Assembly (NCBI GenBank): GCA_034359265.1
Contig: CP136895.1
Coordinates: 55,198,001-55,262,000, forward strand
Source: Canna indica
Lineage: Eukaryota; Streptophyta; Magnoliopsida; Zingiberales; Cannaceae
Direction of reading: 5' to 3'
Length of the DNA: 64,000 nucleotides
Shown here: positions 13,101 to 23,170 of the stretch, one piece after another
Numbering within the stretch: position 1 is the first letter of the stretch
How the letters are laid out: the number at the start of each line of letters is the position of its first letter
The notes under the pieces: model-generated
The model's database searches: none
Seen by the model: only the letters and a program-made list of their open reading frames with translations
Told to the model about the DNA's origin: nothing
Made by a program: the position numbers and the translations under genes

Positions 13101-16100
13101 AGATACAACCTGAAGAAGAAGCTCTGCCCCTGCACATAGACTATAAATTGGTGTTTCAAGTGAGATGAGAATAAGCAAAATGCTAAAGGAATAAAACTCT
13201 TCATGGCCCGTTTAAAATTGTGAAAGAATGTAATAGAACAAGAATGTAATACTGAAAGAGTGAAGAAATAGGTAGTAAATTGTAGGATTTCAGCTTGCAC
13301 CTCTTATTGAATAGCATAATTTAAAATGCCACAAACTAAGGGCCCGTTTAGTTTGCTAAAAAACGGGGGACTGGACAGGACACCGGCCCATATCCCCCGT
13401 TTGGTTTGCAAAAAGGGCTTCAGGACAGGATTTGGTGTACCGAGAAATTTCTAAGGGCCCGTTTAGTTTGCTAAAAAACGGGGGACTGGACAGGACAGCG
13501 GCCCGTGTCCCCTGTTTGGTTTGCAAAAAGGGCTTCATGACAGGATTTGGTGTACCGAGAAATTTCTCGGTACACCAAAATCGGGCGGAGGACAGGCGCT
13601 GCAATAGACGAAATTACCCCCCGAGTTCAACCCCCCCCCCCCCCCGCTTCTTCTTCAACGGCTACAACTGCTTGTCTCCGTTAGCCATCGAGAACCTCTT
13701 CCGACACAAGAGCCACGAGCTCATCCCTTCCTTGACGGAGCCCTTTGCGCTCCCCGGCTTGCCACAACAGATCGAGAATACGGCCGCCGTCGACGAGGAA
13801 GATTGCTTGCGCTGACTCAACTCGCAGCAGCCGAAGTCGGTGATCTACGTGAGCTTTGGCAGCATGGCAAGCTTCTCTCCGCCGCAGCTGATGGAGCTGG
13901 GCGCAAGATTGCTTGCCTCGAACCAGCCATGTTGGGGAGGGAGGAGGTGGCAGAGGCAGTGGAGAGATTGATGCGCGGAGGAGAGGAAGGGGAGGCGCAC
14001 ACATAGTAGCAGCCACTCCACCTCCACCAATAGCAGCGCCGACTCACCCTCCAGCCACAACAATCCGGCGTTGACCACGCCTGTCAGCGAAAACCCCTTG
14101 TCCAGGATGAACCACCTCAATGTCCACGGGGGGCGACGAGGGCACGCTTGATGTGAAACCCTCTACTTTTTATAAGGAAATTGGTGGAAGTTATTACAAT
14201 CCTAATTAGTGAACATCTTATTCAGATTAAAGATCTATTTGTATTCTTAAATTACAATCAACCGTGTGTTAGTTCTGATTCAGATTAAAGATCTATTTGT
14301 ATTCTTAAATTAGTGAACATGTGATGCTTGCTTGGTTGGTGTTTGGTAATCCTACTATGATGTATTCATGCATCATCTTCTTGTTTGCTGTGGTGTTTGG
14401 TTTTTGTTATTTCCTCCGTCTTCCAAACTTCCACCATTCTTCTTACTGAAACTCCTTTATTCTACATTACTTAAATTTTTCTTTAAAATTTATTTCCACT
14501 GCAGTAATGAAATCAATCATTGGAAAATTGATTTTTTATTAAGATTTGTAGTTTAAATTATATTTAATTATCTGATTTGGTGTTTTATAGTTAGATATGG
14601 TGTTTTACAATTAGGATTAGTGACTTCTATTTAATTTTAAATGAATACAGTGTTTAATTTTACTGTCCAGTCTGTTAATTAGTCAATTTGTATGTGTTTA
14701 ATTTTGTTGTTTTATATGTTAGCTGCAATTAGTTAATTACAGGGTTGGCTGTTAATTTATATGTTAGCTGTAAATAGTTAATGTTAGTTGTTAATTTATA
14801 TGTTAGTTGTAAATAGTTAATGTTAGTTGTTAATTTATATGTTAGTTGTCATTGGTTAATTACTGTGTTATATGCTTGGTAATCCTTAATTATTGTATAG
14901 TGTTATTTGATACTATGTATTAAGATTTTTTTATGTATTAAAAAATTTTAAGACTACTTTATGTATGAAGAATTTTATGTATAAAATTGAATTTGAGCAT
15001 TAAAAATATGCAAGGATACTTTGGTCATTTTGTCATGTACGGGGCTGTGTTATAGCAAAACAAACGCAGGACGGGACTCGATATCGTATCCTGTTATTGA
15101 CAAAACAAACATGGTATAGTTGTTGTCCCAAGACACCTGGTGTTCTGTCCTTGTCCTTGTCTGGTGTCCTGTGACGGGGAGTTTGCGAACCAAACGGGCC
15201 CTAAGGGAACAATCAACTGAACAACACAGGAGCAAGAAAAGGAAGTTAACTAGTTATAGTCTTCACATAGGAGTAAAAAAGCATCATCGATTAAGGAAAA
15301 ATATTTTCTTATGAGACCAAAAGGATATAGAAGTTAAGGCTAGAAAACCCAAGAGGGACAAGAATACCCAGGAAGAGATAGGTAAAAATAATAAGGACTT
15401 TATCCAAATAAATCAAAAGATTCATGATGTCGCCCTATTGTGCAAGCATATCAATCTTAGAGGTTGCTAATGATATTTGCATCTTTAGAGGGATACCATG
15501 ATATATGTGTGGATCACTAGCCATCTTTTTGCAATTGTTAAACTATCAGAGAGAACAATTAGAACTAGAACTCAGATATGTAGTTATTCATATTCAAACT
15601 AGATGCTAACCAGTGTTATCATCTCGTCGCTATCTCGTCGAGATAGCGACGAGACAGCATCATCTCGCCCAGAACAAGATAGCGACGAGATAGCATCATC
15701 TCGCCCAGAAATCTCATAGCGTCTGGACGAGATGATGGGTAGCGAGATATATGTCATCTCGTCGGGATCTCGTTCATCCATGGACGAGATCCCGACGAGA
15801 TGAGTCAGGAAGTTAGGAAAACCTAACTTTTAAAAAAACGCCTCAAAAAAAAGCGCTCGACTCTTGCGGCACGACACAGAGAAAAAAAAACACCGCTCGA
15901 AACCCACACGCTAGAAGCTCGTTGCTCGCCAAGACGCCGCTCGTTGCGCGCCAAGACGCCAATTCTCGCTGCGCGCCAAGACGCCAATTCTCGCTGCGCG
16001 CCAAGACGCCAATGCTCGCTGCGCGCCAAGACGCCAACGCTCGCTGCGCGCCAAGACGCCAACGCTCGCTGCTCGCCAAGACGCCAACGCTCGCTGCTCG

Positions 16101-17532
16101 CCAAGACGCCAACGCTCGCTGCTCGCCAAGACGCCAACGCTCGCTGCTCGCCAAGACGCCAACGCTCGCGCTACAGGTTCTTCACTTCTTCTTCTTTCTT
16201 CTTTTCTTTTCTTTCTTTTCTTCTTCTTTTCTTTCTTCTAGTCTACTAGTCTTCTTCTTCTTTTTTTCTTCTTCATTTTAAACTGTGCGCAGAGGTCTTT
16301 TTTTATTGCAGTGGTCTACTGGTCTTTTTTCTTCTTCATTTAAATTTGATTGCAGTGGTCTTCTGCATATGTTGTGGTCTAATCAAAATTTGATTGCGGT
16401 GGTCTAATTTAATTTAAATTGAAATATAATTACTGTAGCTGAATGCTTTCTTCTCTTTAATTAATTTCTGTAGCTGATTGCTGTAGCAGTGGTCTTACAT
16501 CTATATTTTAATTGATTTCTTCTCTTTAATTGCCGATTGCTCATGTCTTATAGTGTTACATTAATTGTTTGAGTATTAATACTGTTCAATTGATTGTTTG
16601 GGTATTAATTGAGTATAATATAGACCACTTAGCTATTTGATGTTTTATAGTTCATGCTATGTGAATTTAATTGGATTTTTCTATATTCTATGTTTACTGT
16701 TATATATATATATAATATTTATAATTTATATTATATTGTCGATATGTCGCGACGTGGATGATATATCGGTCGCGAAACAATATATCGATATCAAGGTTCG
16801 CGACCGCGAAATTTTTTTGGTCGCGATAATAAGCTTGATGCTAACATAATAGAAAGAAGAAATTATCTATAAACTACAAACCTGACCTTGATAAAGAATT
16901 GGTCATTCGAAGGAGAGTGGCAGCGGCTCCAGTATTTGAACTAACAGAGTTGACTTCCTCCTCCAAAGCAACATCTCGCAGCCTCTTTTTCATTGAATAA
17001 ATACAGTTAGACGAAAGAAAGACAAAAAAAATTGCTATGAAGTGCTAAAAAGATTTCAAAATGATGCATACCCTGAGCCACAAAGAGACAGAATTAGCAA
17101 AAGCTTTTAGGGTAGGGACACTGACATGTATAGACTGTATCTTTTGAACATACAACTCAACTTGCTTCAAGCATGTACCAGCAAATAAAAACTGGCTCAG
17201 AATATTATACAAACTTGTATATGATAGGTGCAACACATATATCCCATCCTTTACACAATATCTGTGTTTTTGCTCATCCCAGTAAAACAAAGAACTGCAG
17301 AATCCTTGAAGCATTTGTAGAATGCCTTGTACCTGGTAAATAGAGGACCTCACTAATATTAAAAGGAAATATATAAGGTATCTTGGTAAATGGATCTAAC
17401 AAGTTGAGATGTGCACCAATTCCCTTTCATCTGTCTTGAAAGTGATGATAGGTTCTGCATGAGGAAGGCCATTTGAAATGCTTAGGTGAAGCTTACTAAT
17501 AAAACTTTCAGAAATCTCAACCGGTGGTACAC
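3311..17532 (-). CDS. GCP5: gamma-tubulin complex component, GCP5-like
   Basis: A split gene for a subunit of the gamma-tubulin ring complex, which nucleates microtubules (plants lack centrosomes, so it acts at cortical, nuclear-envelope and spindle sites). Sixteen phase-compatible exons, 5' to 3': 17532-17417, 17332-17072, 16984-16882, 13129-12984, 12889-12779, 12385-11192, 11066-10950, 10872-10773, 10695-10601, 10500-10318, 10240-10184, 10110-10039, 4153-4055, 3967-3836, 3747-3574, 3505-3311. They total 3,155 nt with no stop before TGA. The N-terminal GCP region includes [16 protein letters not shown] and [20 protein letters not shown]. The 398-codon exon holds [20 protein letters not shown]. 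The C-terminal domain shows [20 protein letters not shown] and [14 protein letters not shown]5 rather than GCP2/3/4/6 is my judgement from overall resemblance. The start codon is not in these exons. Confidence 0.88.
4239..4465 (-). repeat. 3' LTR of Copia 4239-8381
   Basis: Starts TGTAGAAAGACTA and ends near TTCTACCA. It matches 8154-8381 along its full length with roughly a dozen differences. Confidence 0.88.
8142..8153 (-). other. primer-binding site of Copia 4239-8381
   Basis: Minus strand reads TGGTATCAAAGC directly after the 5' LTR. This is the usual initiator-methionine-tRNA PBS of plant Copia elements (TGGTATCAGAGC) with one change. Confidence 0.85.
8154..8381 (-). repeat. 5' LTR of Copia 4239-8381
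   Basis: 228 bp from TGTAGAAAG to CTAACA. It lies immediately next to the tRNA-Met primer-binding site and is followed by target duplication GTTAT. Confidence 0.9.
8734..9789. mobile_element. non-autonomous PIF/Harbinger-like (Tourist-type) element
   Basis: TIRs GGGTGTGTTTGGTTGGATGG (left) and GGTAGTGTTTGGTTGGATGG (right, reverse complement) are flanked by the 3-bp duplication TTA (8731-8733, 9790-9792). Subterminal motifs GGAATAGACAAGGAAT recur at both ends. The interior is very AT-rich, has no ORF, and contains a tandem duplication. The 3-bp TTA target and GTTTGGTT-containing TIRs are typical of Tourist-like elements. Confidence 0.85.
9001..9588. repeat. about 295-bp tandem duplication inside the 8734-9789 element
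   Basis: 9001-9291 and 9292-9588 align end to end, each starting TGACNAAAATGCCC and ending near AATATAAAAA. Divergence is about 15% by eye with small indels. Confidence 0.85.
10039..13129 (-). CDS. GCP5: GCP5 exon block, central
   Basis: Nine exons from 13129 down to 10039 keep frame through phase-1 and phase-2 junctions (for example TCA-G|GT-GAC between 10872-10773 and 10695-10601). The 1,194-nt exon 12385-11192 is a long, poorly conserved, probably disordered insert between the two GRIP domains, as usual for GCP5/GCP6-type subunits. The C-terminal domain begins after it with [14 protein letters not shown]. Confidence 0.9.
13340..13569. repeat. tandem duplication of the element terminus (2 x 115 bp)
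   Basis: Two nearly identical 115-bp copies, each beginning with the TIR GGGCCCGTTTAGTTTGC and preceded by TAA. The second is followed by a perfect 34-nt palindrome at 13546-13579 (centre ACCGAGAAATTTCTCGGT). Confidence 0.88.
13664..14006 (+). pseudogene. captured fragments of a UDP-glycosyltransferase
   Basis: Plus-strand pieces in order: [20 protein letters not shown]...PFALPGLP (from about 13664), then a stop where family members have Trp (CLR-TGA-L), then [20 protein letters not shown] (13834 on), and, in another frame from about 13930, [20 protein letters not shown]. These match successive parts of a plant UGT73-like enzyme, which transfers sugar from UDP-sugar to small molecules. The stretch with the catalytic UDP-binding PSPG box is missing between the last two pieces. 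It is a transduplicated, internally deleted, non-functional copy inside the 13340-15201 transposon. The UGT73 group is my guess from resemblance. Confidence 0.72.
15611..16836. mobile_element. Mutator-like (MULE) non-autonomous element with 9-bp TSD
   Basis: Flanked by the 9-bp duplication GATGCTAAC (15602-15610 and 16837-16845). The ends show only loose inverted similarity (TTATCATCTCGTCGC versus TTATTATCGCGACC). The left 170 bp is a set of short palindromes on TCGTCG/CGACGA. Next come a 25-bp tandem array, a CT-rich tract and an AT-rich right half ending in TCGCGA motifs. No transposase. The 9-bp duplication is the main evidence for the Mutator superfamily. Confidence 0.65.
15917..16168. 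repeat. 25-bp tandem array, about 10 copies
   Basis: Unit CTCGCTGCTCGCCAAGACGC+CAACG, with a GCGC/GCTC variant at the centre. The first copies carry GCGC and later ones GCTC. Because 25 is not a multiple of 3 the frame rotates each unit. All six frames stay open, which explains the spurious Ala/Arg/Ser-rich ORFs here. Confidence 0.92.
16882..17532 (-). CDS. GCP5: GCP5 exon block, N-terminal
   Basis: Exons 17532-17417 ([16 protein letters not shown]), 17332-17072 ([20 protein letters not shown]) and 16984-16882 ([16 protein letters not shown]). The last uses donor G|GTTTGT at 16881-16880. The alternative AAG|GTCAGG just upstream would break frame. The first exon starts with two nucleotides of a codon, so it needs a preceding exon ending in phase 1. 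Confidence 0.85.
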
Positions 17533-17946
17533 CTGAAAGAGAAAAGGAGAGAAGATAGGGCAAGGATTAACAATAAATAAATTCAAGGATGGTCTGTACA
17601 TGCACATGATTGGAGTAAAAGGTATACCAAGGCTGGATGAAACTCTGAACTGGTGAGAAAAGTAAATTAAAATTTCCTTCTATACACATCCATAGAAATG
17701 ATAGGGAAACAAATGTTCAAGTTACTCAGCCATCAAGGTTGGGGCCAGAATTAATCCCATATTAAGCACTATGATGTTTGGTTCTTATCCCTTAAATATT
17801 GTGTTGTTGCCATTACCTAGCTTCTAAAATGACTAAGAAAAAAATTGACAGCATATTTATCCAAATACTAGAAATTAAAGATTTCAAAGATAATACTAGA
17901 AATGCTTATTGATACCCATACAGCTACTGCTAGATATCTTCAAATT

Positions 17947-18074
17947 GCATGCCTGAGCCTTAGCTTACTGAAGCAGTGGTTGCTACTACTATTGCATGCC
18001 TTCGCCTGTAGCTTACTTAAGCAGTGGATGCTACTACTATTACATGCCTTACCCTAAAGATTACTGAAATAGTG
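17947..18074. repeat. 47-48-bp direct repeat, 2.7 copies
   Basis: Units start at 17947, 17994 and 18042 with GCATGCCT...GCTTACT and end ...GCTACTACTATT. They differ by a few bases and lie in the GCP5 intron region. Confidence 0.75.
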
Positions 18075-18247
18075 AAAATTATAATGCTAAGACTTTATAT
18101 CTAAGTATAGATGTAAACGCAAAAATATACTACCTTATAAAAAGTGTGATATGCTGTCCCTATAATGGTTTTTGAGGAAAATTGTAAACTAAATTGGCCT
18201 TGCATTATTATGATGGATCTCGTCAAATTCAACATCATTATGTTGAA

Positions 18248-18738
18248 TAGGAGTAAAAACGAACCAATACACTCGATGAATGGCTCGTGAACATATTTGA
18301 TTTTGTTTATGTTTGTTAATTTATTAAACAAAAAAAAATTGAACAAAAAAATTAGACTTGCTTATTAAATGAGCCCAGCTCAAACATAAGCAAGCTCAAC
18401 TTGTATATGTTCAAGCTCAAGTTTGTTTAACGTTCGCAAATGGATTCATTCAAATACTTATCAAATGCTTGTTTAAGTTTATGCTCACTTCTTAGGTATA
18501 TATACTTTTATAGTTAAACTAATTTTAACCCCCTTTTTATGAGCTTTAAAGCTAGTTACTAACTCGTGTAAGAGCTTGACTAGGTTTATTGAGCTAAGCT
18601 TGAGTTTAAGCTGGAACAACTTAAAACTTAAAATGAGTTGAGCTCAAACATAGAAATTAAAGCTCGAACGAACTCAAACGAATGAGTCAAGCTCAAACGA
18701 TTCTATATTCGGCCCATCTCAGCTCATTCGCACCCCTA
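18248..18738. mobile_element. decayed hAT-like MITE
   Basis: Ends TAGGAGTAAAAACGAAC and (reverse complement) TAGGGGTGCGAATGAGC, flanked by imperfect 8-bp duplications ATGTTGAA (18240-18247) and ACTTTGAA (18739-18746). The interior is full of GAGCTCAAAC/AAGCTCAA words. Non-coding. Confidence 0.5.
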
Positions 18739-18854
18739 ACTTTGAATTAAATAGTTAAACAAGCAGTAAGGCATCTAATACCACATGACACACAAGAATT
18801 CTTAATCGCATCCCATTTTGGAAAAAAAGGAAGAGGATGGGGTATTATTTTGGA

Positions 18855-20142
18855 CAAAGTTTCAAATATCGTACTAGTACCATACCGTACCGTACCATAA
18901 CCAATACACAGTACGGTCCGATACAAATAAGCATGTACTGGCTTGTATCAAATTTTTTCGTTTTTTTTAAATCTAAGCTCCAATGCATAATTTTAAGCTC
19001 TAAAATATTATGTTGTCATTGAAATGAGAAAAAACACACATAATGCACTGACAAATGATGAAAAAACATACATACACTTCTCAATCATGGTCCAATACAT
19101 TAAAAAGATGATTTTAATCTTCAAGTTACAATGTAAATATGAGATTTGAGAGAGTAGAAGAGACCAAGAGAGTATGAGTTTGAGGGGGTAAATAAGAAAT
19201 TTGGGAGCTTTATATAGGCAACAAAATCATAAAAAAACTGCCCCCAACGGCTGAAAGAGTCATTTGGGGCCGGTACAAACCATGCATAATGGTTGAAAAT
19301 TTAGTTGTTGAGCATGTATATGGATGGCAATATTATTCGTACCCGCGGATATTTACCCGACACAGGTCGGGTATGGGGAACATATTATACCCACGGATAT
19401 GGGTACGGGTATAAATTTTTACCCATTTAATAAATGGGTAAGGGTACGGATATTATATTATCCACACTCACAGATACTCGCTACCCACCAATATATATGA
19501 AAAATTAAATTTATAATTTTATGTAATGGAAAGTTTAAAAATAAATCTAAACCATCTATTCATTAGATTTCATTTATCTAAATATAATGTATATTTATAT
19601 ATTATATCAATTCCCAATTTTAGTTGAAAGTAATTTGATTTTAAATTTAATTTTGGTTTTAAATTTAATGTTGCATAAATGGTTATTGCTATTTCTTAAG
19701 ACAATTTTATGGTTTAGAATTTAATTATTACGTAGTTTATTTTATGGATTAATGTTTCTCAATCAAGTTATTAATAATGGTGAAATGAGAATTGTTGATG
19801 GTATACTATTATAATAAAATGAATTTTTTTGTCATATATTAAATGGATATCCGCGAGTATCAATTACCCGCGAGGGGACGGGTGACAGATATCCGTCGCG
19901 GGTGCGGGTGTGGGTACGGGAGACGGGTTTAGTAAACGGGTGCGGGTGCGGGTGTGGCACTATCCACCCCGAACCCGCCCCGTTGACATCCCTAAGCATG
20001 TACCACCCAGTACAAGCTTTGTACCGAGTGGTACCGACCTGATGCGCTTAGTAAAGGACCTGTATCGAGAACACCCGGTATCAGTTTTTTCAAAAATCTG
20101 TAAATACTGTTTGTATCGTCCAGTACAACATTTAAAACTATT
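18855..20142. mobile_element. non-autonomous hAT element, deletion derivative of the 42924-46866 family
   Basis: TIRs CAAAGTTTCAAATATCGTAC (left) and AATAGTTTTAAATGTTGTAC (right, reverse complement) with perfect 8-bp duplication ATTTTGGA (18847-18854, 20143-20150). The interior keeps GGTACCGTACC motifs and, at 19200-19280, a TATATAGGC...AACGGCTGA..CATTTGGGG promoter-like block. The same block occurs at 46540-46610 in the coding hAT element. It is interrupted by the MITE at 19319. Confidence 0.82.
19319..19994. mobile_element. hAT MITE nested in 18855-20142
   Basis: TIRs TATGGATGGCAA and (reverse complement) TAGGGATGTCAA with perfect 8-bp duplication AGCATGTA (19311-19318, 19995-20002). Both ends are rich in ACCCGCGGATA/GGGTGCGGGT motifs. 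The interior is AT-rich and non-coding. Same TIR family as 35919-36415 and probably 1201-1663. Confidence 0.88.
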
Positions 20143-20150
20143 ATTTTGGA

Positions 20151-21978
20151 TTTGTTTGCATCACATATGTCAAATATAAAAAGGCTTAAGTTTATCTGCA
20201 TATAGTTTCAAGGATCATTAGTTTGTGTACCTTTACAAGAGTTGAGGCTTTTGGAGTTGATGTCCATTTATACCTTAGGGGAACACAACAAATTCTATTT
20301 GACAATTGACATAATTTCCAACAAATGAGAACATCATTATTCCTGACCTGGAAAATGCTAGACAAAGTTCTACTCATTGTAGGAAGGAAAATATAGGAAC
20401 TGAAATTGAATTGAAGGAAAGAAAATTAAAACACTTCCAAACATATGCATTTATTTTGAATGCAAGGTTTGCATTGATTTTCATCGAAGAATATAATGAG
20501 TAGTGGTAATTGTATCATACCATGCAAGATGAGACTAGTCATGCTCTGCATATGCTACCAACTACCACCATTCAACTAACTGCAAGCAACTCAGAGAATA
20601 CTTTTTCTTGGAGTGAAAATCCCTGCATACCAAAAAAGGTTAAAGAGAATTGAAAAAAACAATGGCCAGTCATGTTGACCATGATTTACCACAAAATCGA
20701 TTCATTATGCATGTTCAGATGATCAAGATGAAGTTCACGATTTTGTTGGATCAGAAATACTCATCAGAACTACTAGCACGTATGATGTGAACTGTCAATT
20801 CATCCAGTTATAACCTAATTAAGTAACCAAATAAAAAATAGCCGATATAAAACTATATCTTCACTTTAAGTACATAAGAGAAAATCAAGACTGTTGTGCC
20901 TAATATGAACAATTGAACACAAAGCAGAATTTTAAGTATATGAGATGATTAGTGCATTGACTGAATGCATTTAGCAGTAGATCACCACAATCCATACAAT
21001 TGATGTCTTGCACCTATATACTTAAACATTGGCAATCTCTTCAAGATTTATTAATCTTTTCTCCTCATTTACCCAGTGCCATAATCTAAAAACATAGAAT
21101 GACAATGGATTGGGTACCCACATTTTTTACTAAAAAACAAATGTGAACCCAATTAAATACCCTACTGCCGATCCTAACTTTGGTTATTCCTTCCCTACCA
21201 ATGTGAACCCTACTCGGTTTCCATTAAGAAGAAGCTTTGGGACCTTCCATTCCAATAGAGCAAATAGAAAAAGAGGCATTGAAAATCACATTCACAAGCT
21301 CACCAATTCAACATCATCACATTCTCACAAATCCGAGATCATCAAAAGCATAAATTCACAGATTCACCAACTTACCATATCATATATCTAGTATATTGAC
21401 GAACAATTCCCTAAAATAATTCAAAAACCACCAAAACCATCACAAATTCATAGGCTTCGAAGAAAGCAAGAAGAATAGCAGAACATTGTCAGATAAGAGA
21501 CAGTAAAGGGAACACCAAAAGGCGTAAAACTCGATGAGGAACTCCGATTTGCCAATGTCCTACTTGAAGTTGGCATTAGTAGCAGAGCTAGGAATCAAAA
21601 TGAGGGGGGGGAAACTTGAATTGGCAATTAGTTAACAGCATTACAATTGACAAAATAATGCTATTCTATCAATTTCAGCATTAATGATGAAAGAAGGTCA
21701 TTTTTAGAGTAGGAGATAACTTTGTTATTCTATCAATGTATAATATGTTAAAAATAGGATATTAAAGGTGTTGCATAGTTCTGTCACCAGAAGGGGACTT
21801 AAAAGTTCAGATTGAGATGAAGCTGCAAAAATTCAGATTTCTTTAGCTGCACAACTGGAATACCAAATTTATAATATTCAATATAATGATGTAATAATTC
21901 TTCAAATTGATATGAAAGCAAACATATAAAAGTAAAAAAATGGAAACTGGTTTTCTAAGGTCCTAGACCAAGATTGAC
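20151..21978. other. GCP5 5' intron/unassigned sequence
   Basis: Mostly AT-rich, with no recognisable transposon or conserved coding stretch. A short minus-strand candidate exon (MSRTLSSIFQ, donor at 20347) is the only coding-like item, and its status is discussed with the GCP5 5' exons. Confidence 0.3.
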
Positions 21979-23170
21979 CTTTTATCGGAGCTCCAGTCAG
22001 GAAAGCACCTTCCCATGGACTCCAGTAAAGAGCTGCAGTTAATTTAAATAAAAGTCAATCCTTTGCAACCACATATTTCGCATGCAATAGGTACATGACA
22101 AAGCAAATTTTTGATCTTGTACATGTGCAGAAACTGATATGAAATGTCAAGCACTTGGAAGGTTTCAAAGTAGGAAATGATAAAATTAACCAGGTATCAG
22201 ATGCAAAGAAGCTTGGTTATGTAGTGTGTTGCACTGACATTTATAAAGACATCTCAAACAACAGAAATTGATATTTTCATATACCAAAACTCTTAAGAAC
22301 CATGTTTCCTAATATGTAGTTAACCACTTACATGCTATGTAAGTTACAAAGGAAAACCTGAAATCATATTTCATTTATTAAATCACAAAGGAAAAAAATG
22401 TATACCTTTTGATCAAGGTAATGCTTTTGAAGATGGTTGAAGATGTGTTCTTTGAAAGCCTTCCAGTTTCAGTAACCAATTCAACCTGCATTCCATCAAT
22501 TGCATGAGAAGAAAGAAGGGATTGGGGAATTGACTGCACACACCCAATTCAGTGAAATAGGAAAGGGATTCGAGAGAAGAAAGAAGGGGAAAAACACCTG
22601 GCCTTTGAGCTCTGCGTGCTTCGTTTGGTAGAACGCTTGCTGTCCGCGTGGGGAGCAGATCTGCAGGCCGACGAGCCTTGCGGAGGGCGACGGGTCACTG
22701 CGTCAGGCCAGCCGGGGCACTACTCGCCGCGTGCGGAGCAAATCTGAAGAAAGGCGTAGGTCGAAGGGCGACTAGGAGGCCGAGGCGTCACTGTGCCTGC
22801 GTCAAGGTCAGGGTTCTAATAAATAAGTAGATGAGAGACTACATCTCTCTTTGGAACCTCGCTATACTCAAACCACAGCCGGAAAAAACTTGGAAGTGAT
22901 ACAGAAAGAAGAGGCAGGGTGCAGTGCGAAGCTACCAAATAGTGGCCCAGCGTAAAGAGCATAGGCAGGAAGACGAAGAGGAGAATGGAGAGAGCTGAAT
23001 TGGAGGCTGTGGTCGGGAGCACCGAGAAGACAACAGAGAGGAGGGGAGGAAGATGAAGGAAGACGGATCGTCTCTAAAGATGGTCGAAATGGCGGAGCTC
23101 CGGCGGCTTCGGCCGGTAAACATGGAGAAGGGAAGGAGCCATACCTTAGAGCGACCTGCGATCGCGAGCA
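21979..23170 (-). CDS. GCP5: uncertain 5' exons / leader of GCP5
   Basis: Exon-like pieces with GT/AG borders lie upstream: 22032-21979 (54 nt), 22485-22406 (80 nt), and a GC-rich piece ending at a donor after 22598. The 54-nt piece can supply the phase-1 end needed by exon 17532 and reads LYWSPWEGAFLTGAPIKG. In that same frame the 80-nt piece contains a TGA. No ATG is found in the right frame in any of them. They may be untranslated leader exons, with the true start exon missed. One alternative start exon is ATG at 20377 reading MSRTLSSIFQ, which would need a weak acceptor inside exon 17532. A GC-rich segment at 22850-23270 is the likely promoter/leader zone. Confidence 0.3.

Larger units (their letters stand above)
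13340..15201. mobile_element. Harbinger-type element carrying captured gene pieces (Pack-type)
   Basis: TIRs GGGCCCGTTTAGTTTGC (left) and GGGCCCGTTTGGTTCGC (right, reverse complement) are flanked by target duplication TAA (13337-13339, 15202-15204). The left terminus is present twice in tandem (13340-13454 and 13455-13569). Next to it lies a GC-rich stretch of UDP-glycosyltransferase coding pieces, then about 1 kb of AT-rich DNA with repeated TTAGTTGTTAATTTATATG words. No transposase is present, so it would need one in trans. It sits in a GCP5 intron. Confidence 0.82.

Noticed and set aside
13432..13815. 127-residue plus-strand frame as a real protein
   Set aside because: It runs from transposon terminus into the captured glycosyltransferase fragment; only the latter part has family resemblance.
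15917..16168. Regularly repeated array resembling CRISPR
   Set aside because: Repeats are directly adjacent without unique spacers and lie in plant nuclear DNA inside a transposon.
15823..16281. Overlapping open frames on both strands encoding Ala/Arg/Ser-rich repeats
   Set aside because: They are products of the 25-bp tandem array read in rotating frames; no start context, no splice logic and no family match.
20192..20377. 61-residue minus-strand frame as an independent small gene
   Set aside because: At most its first ten codons could be a GCP5 exon; the rest reads through a possible donor into intron-like DNA.
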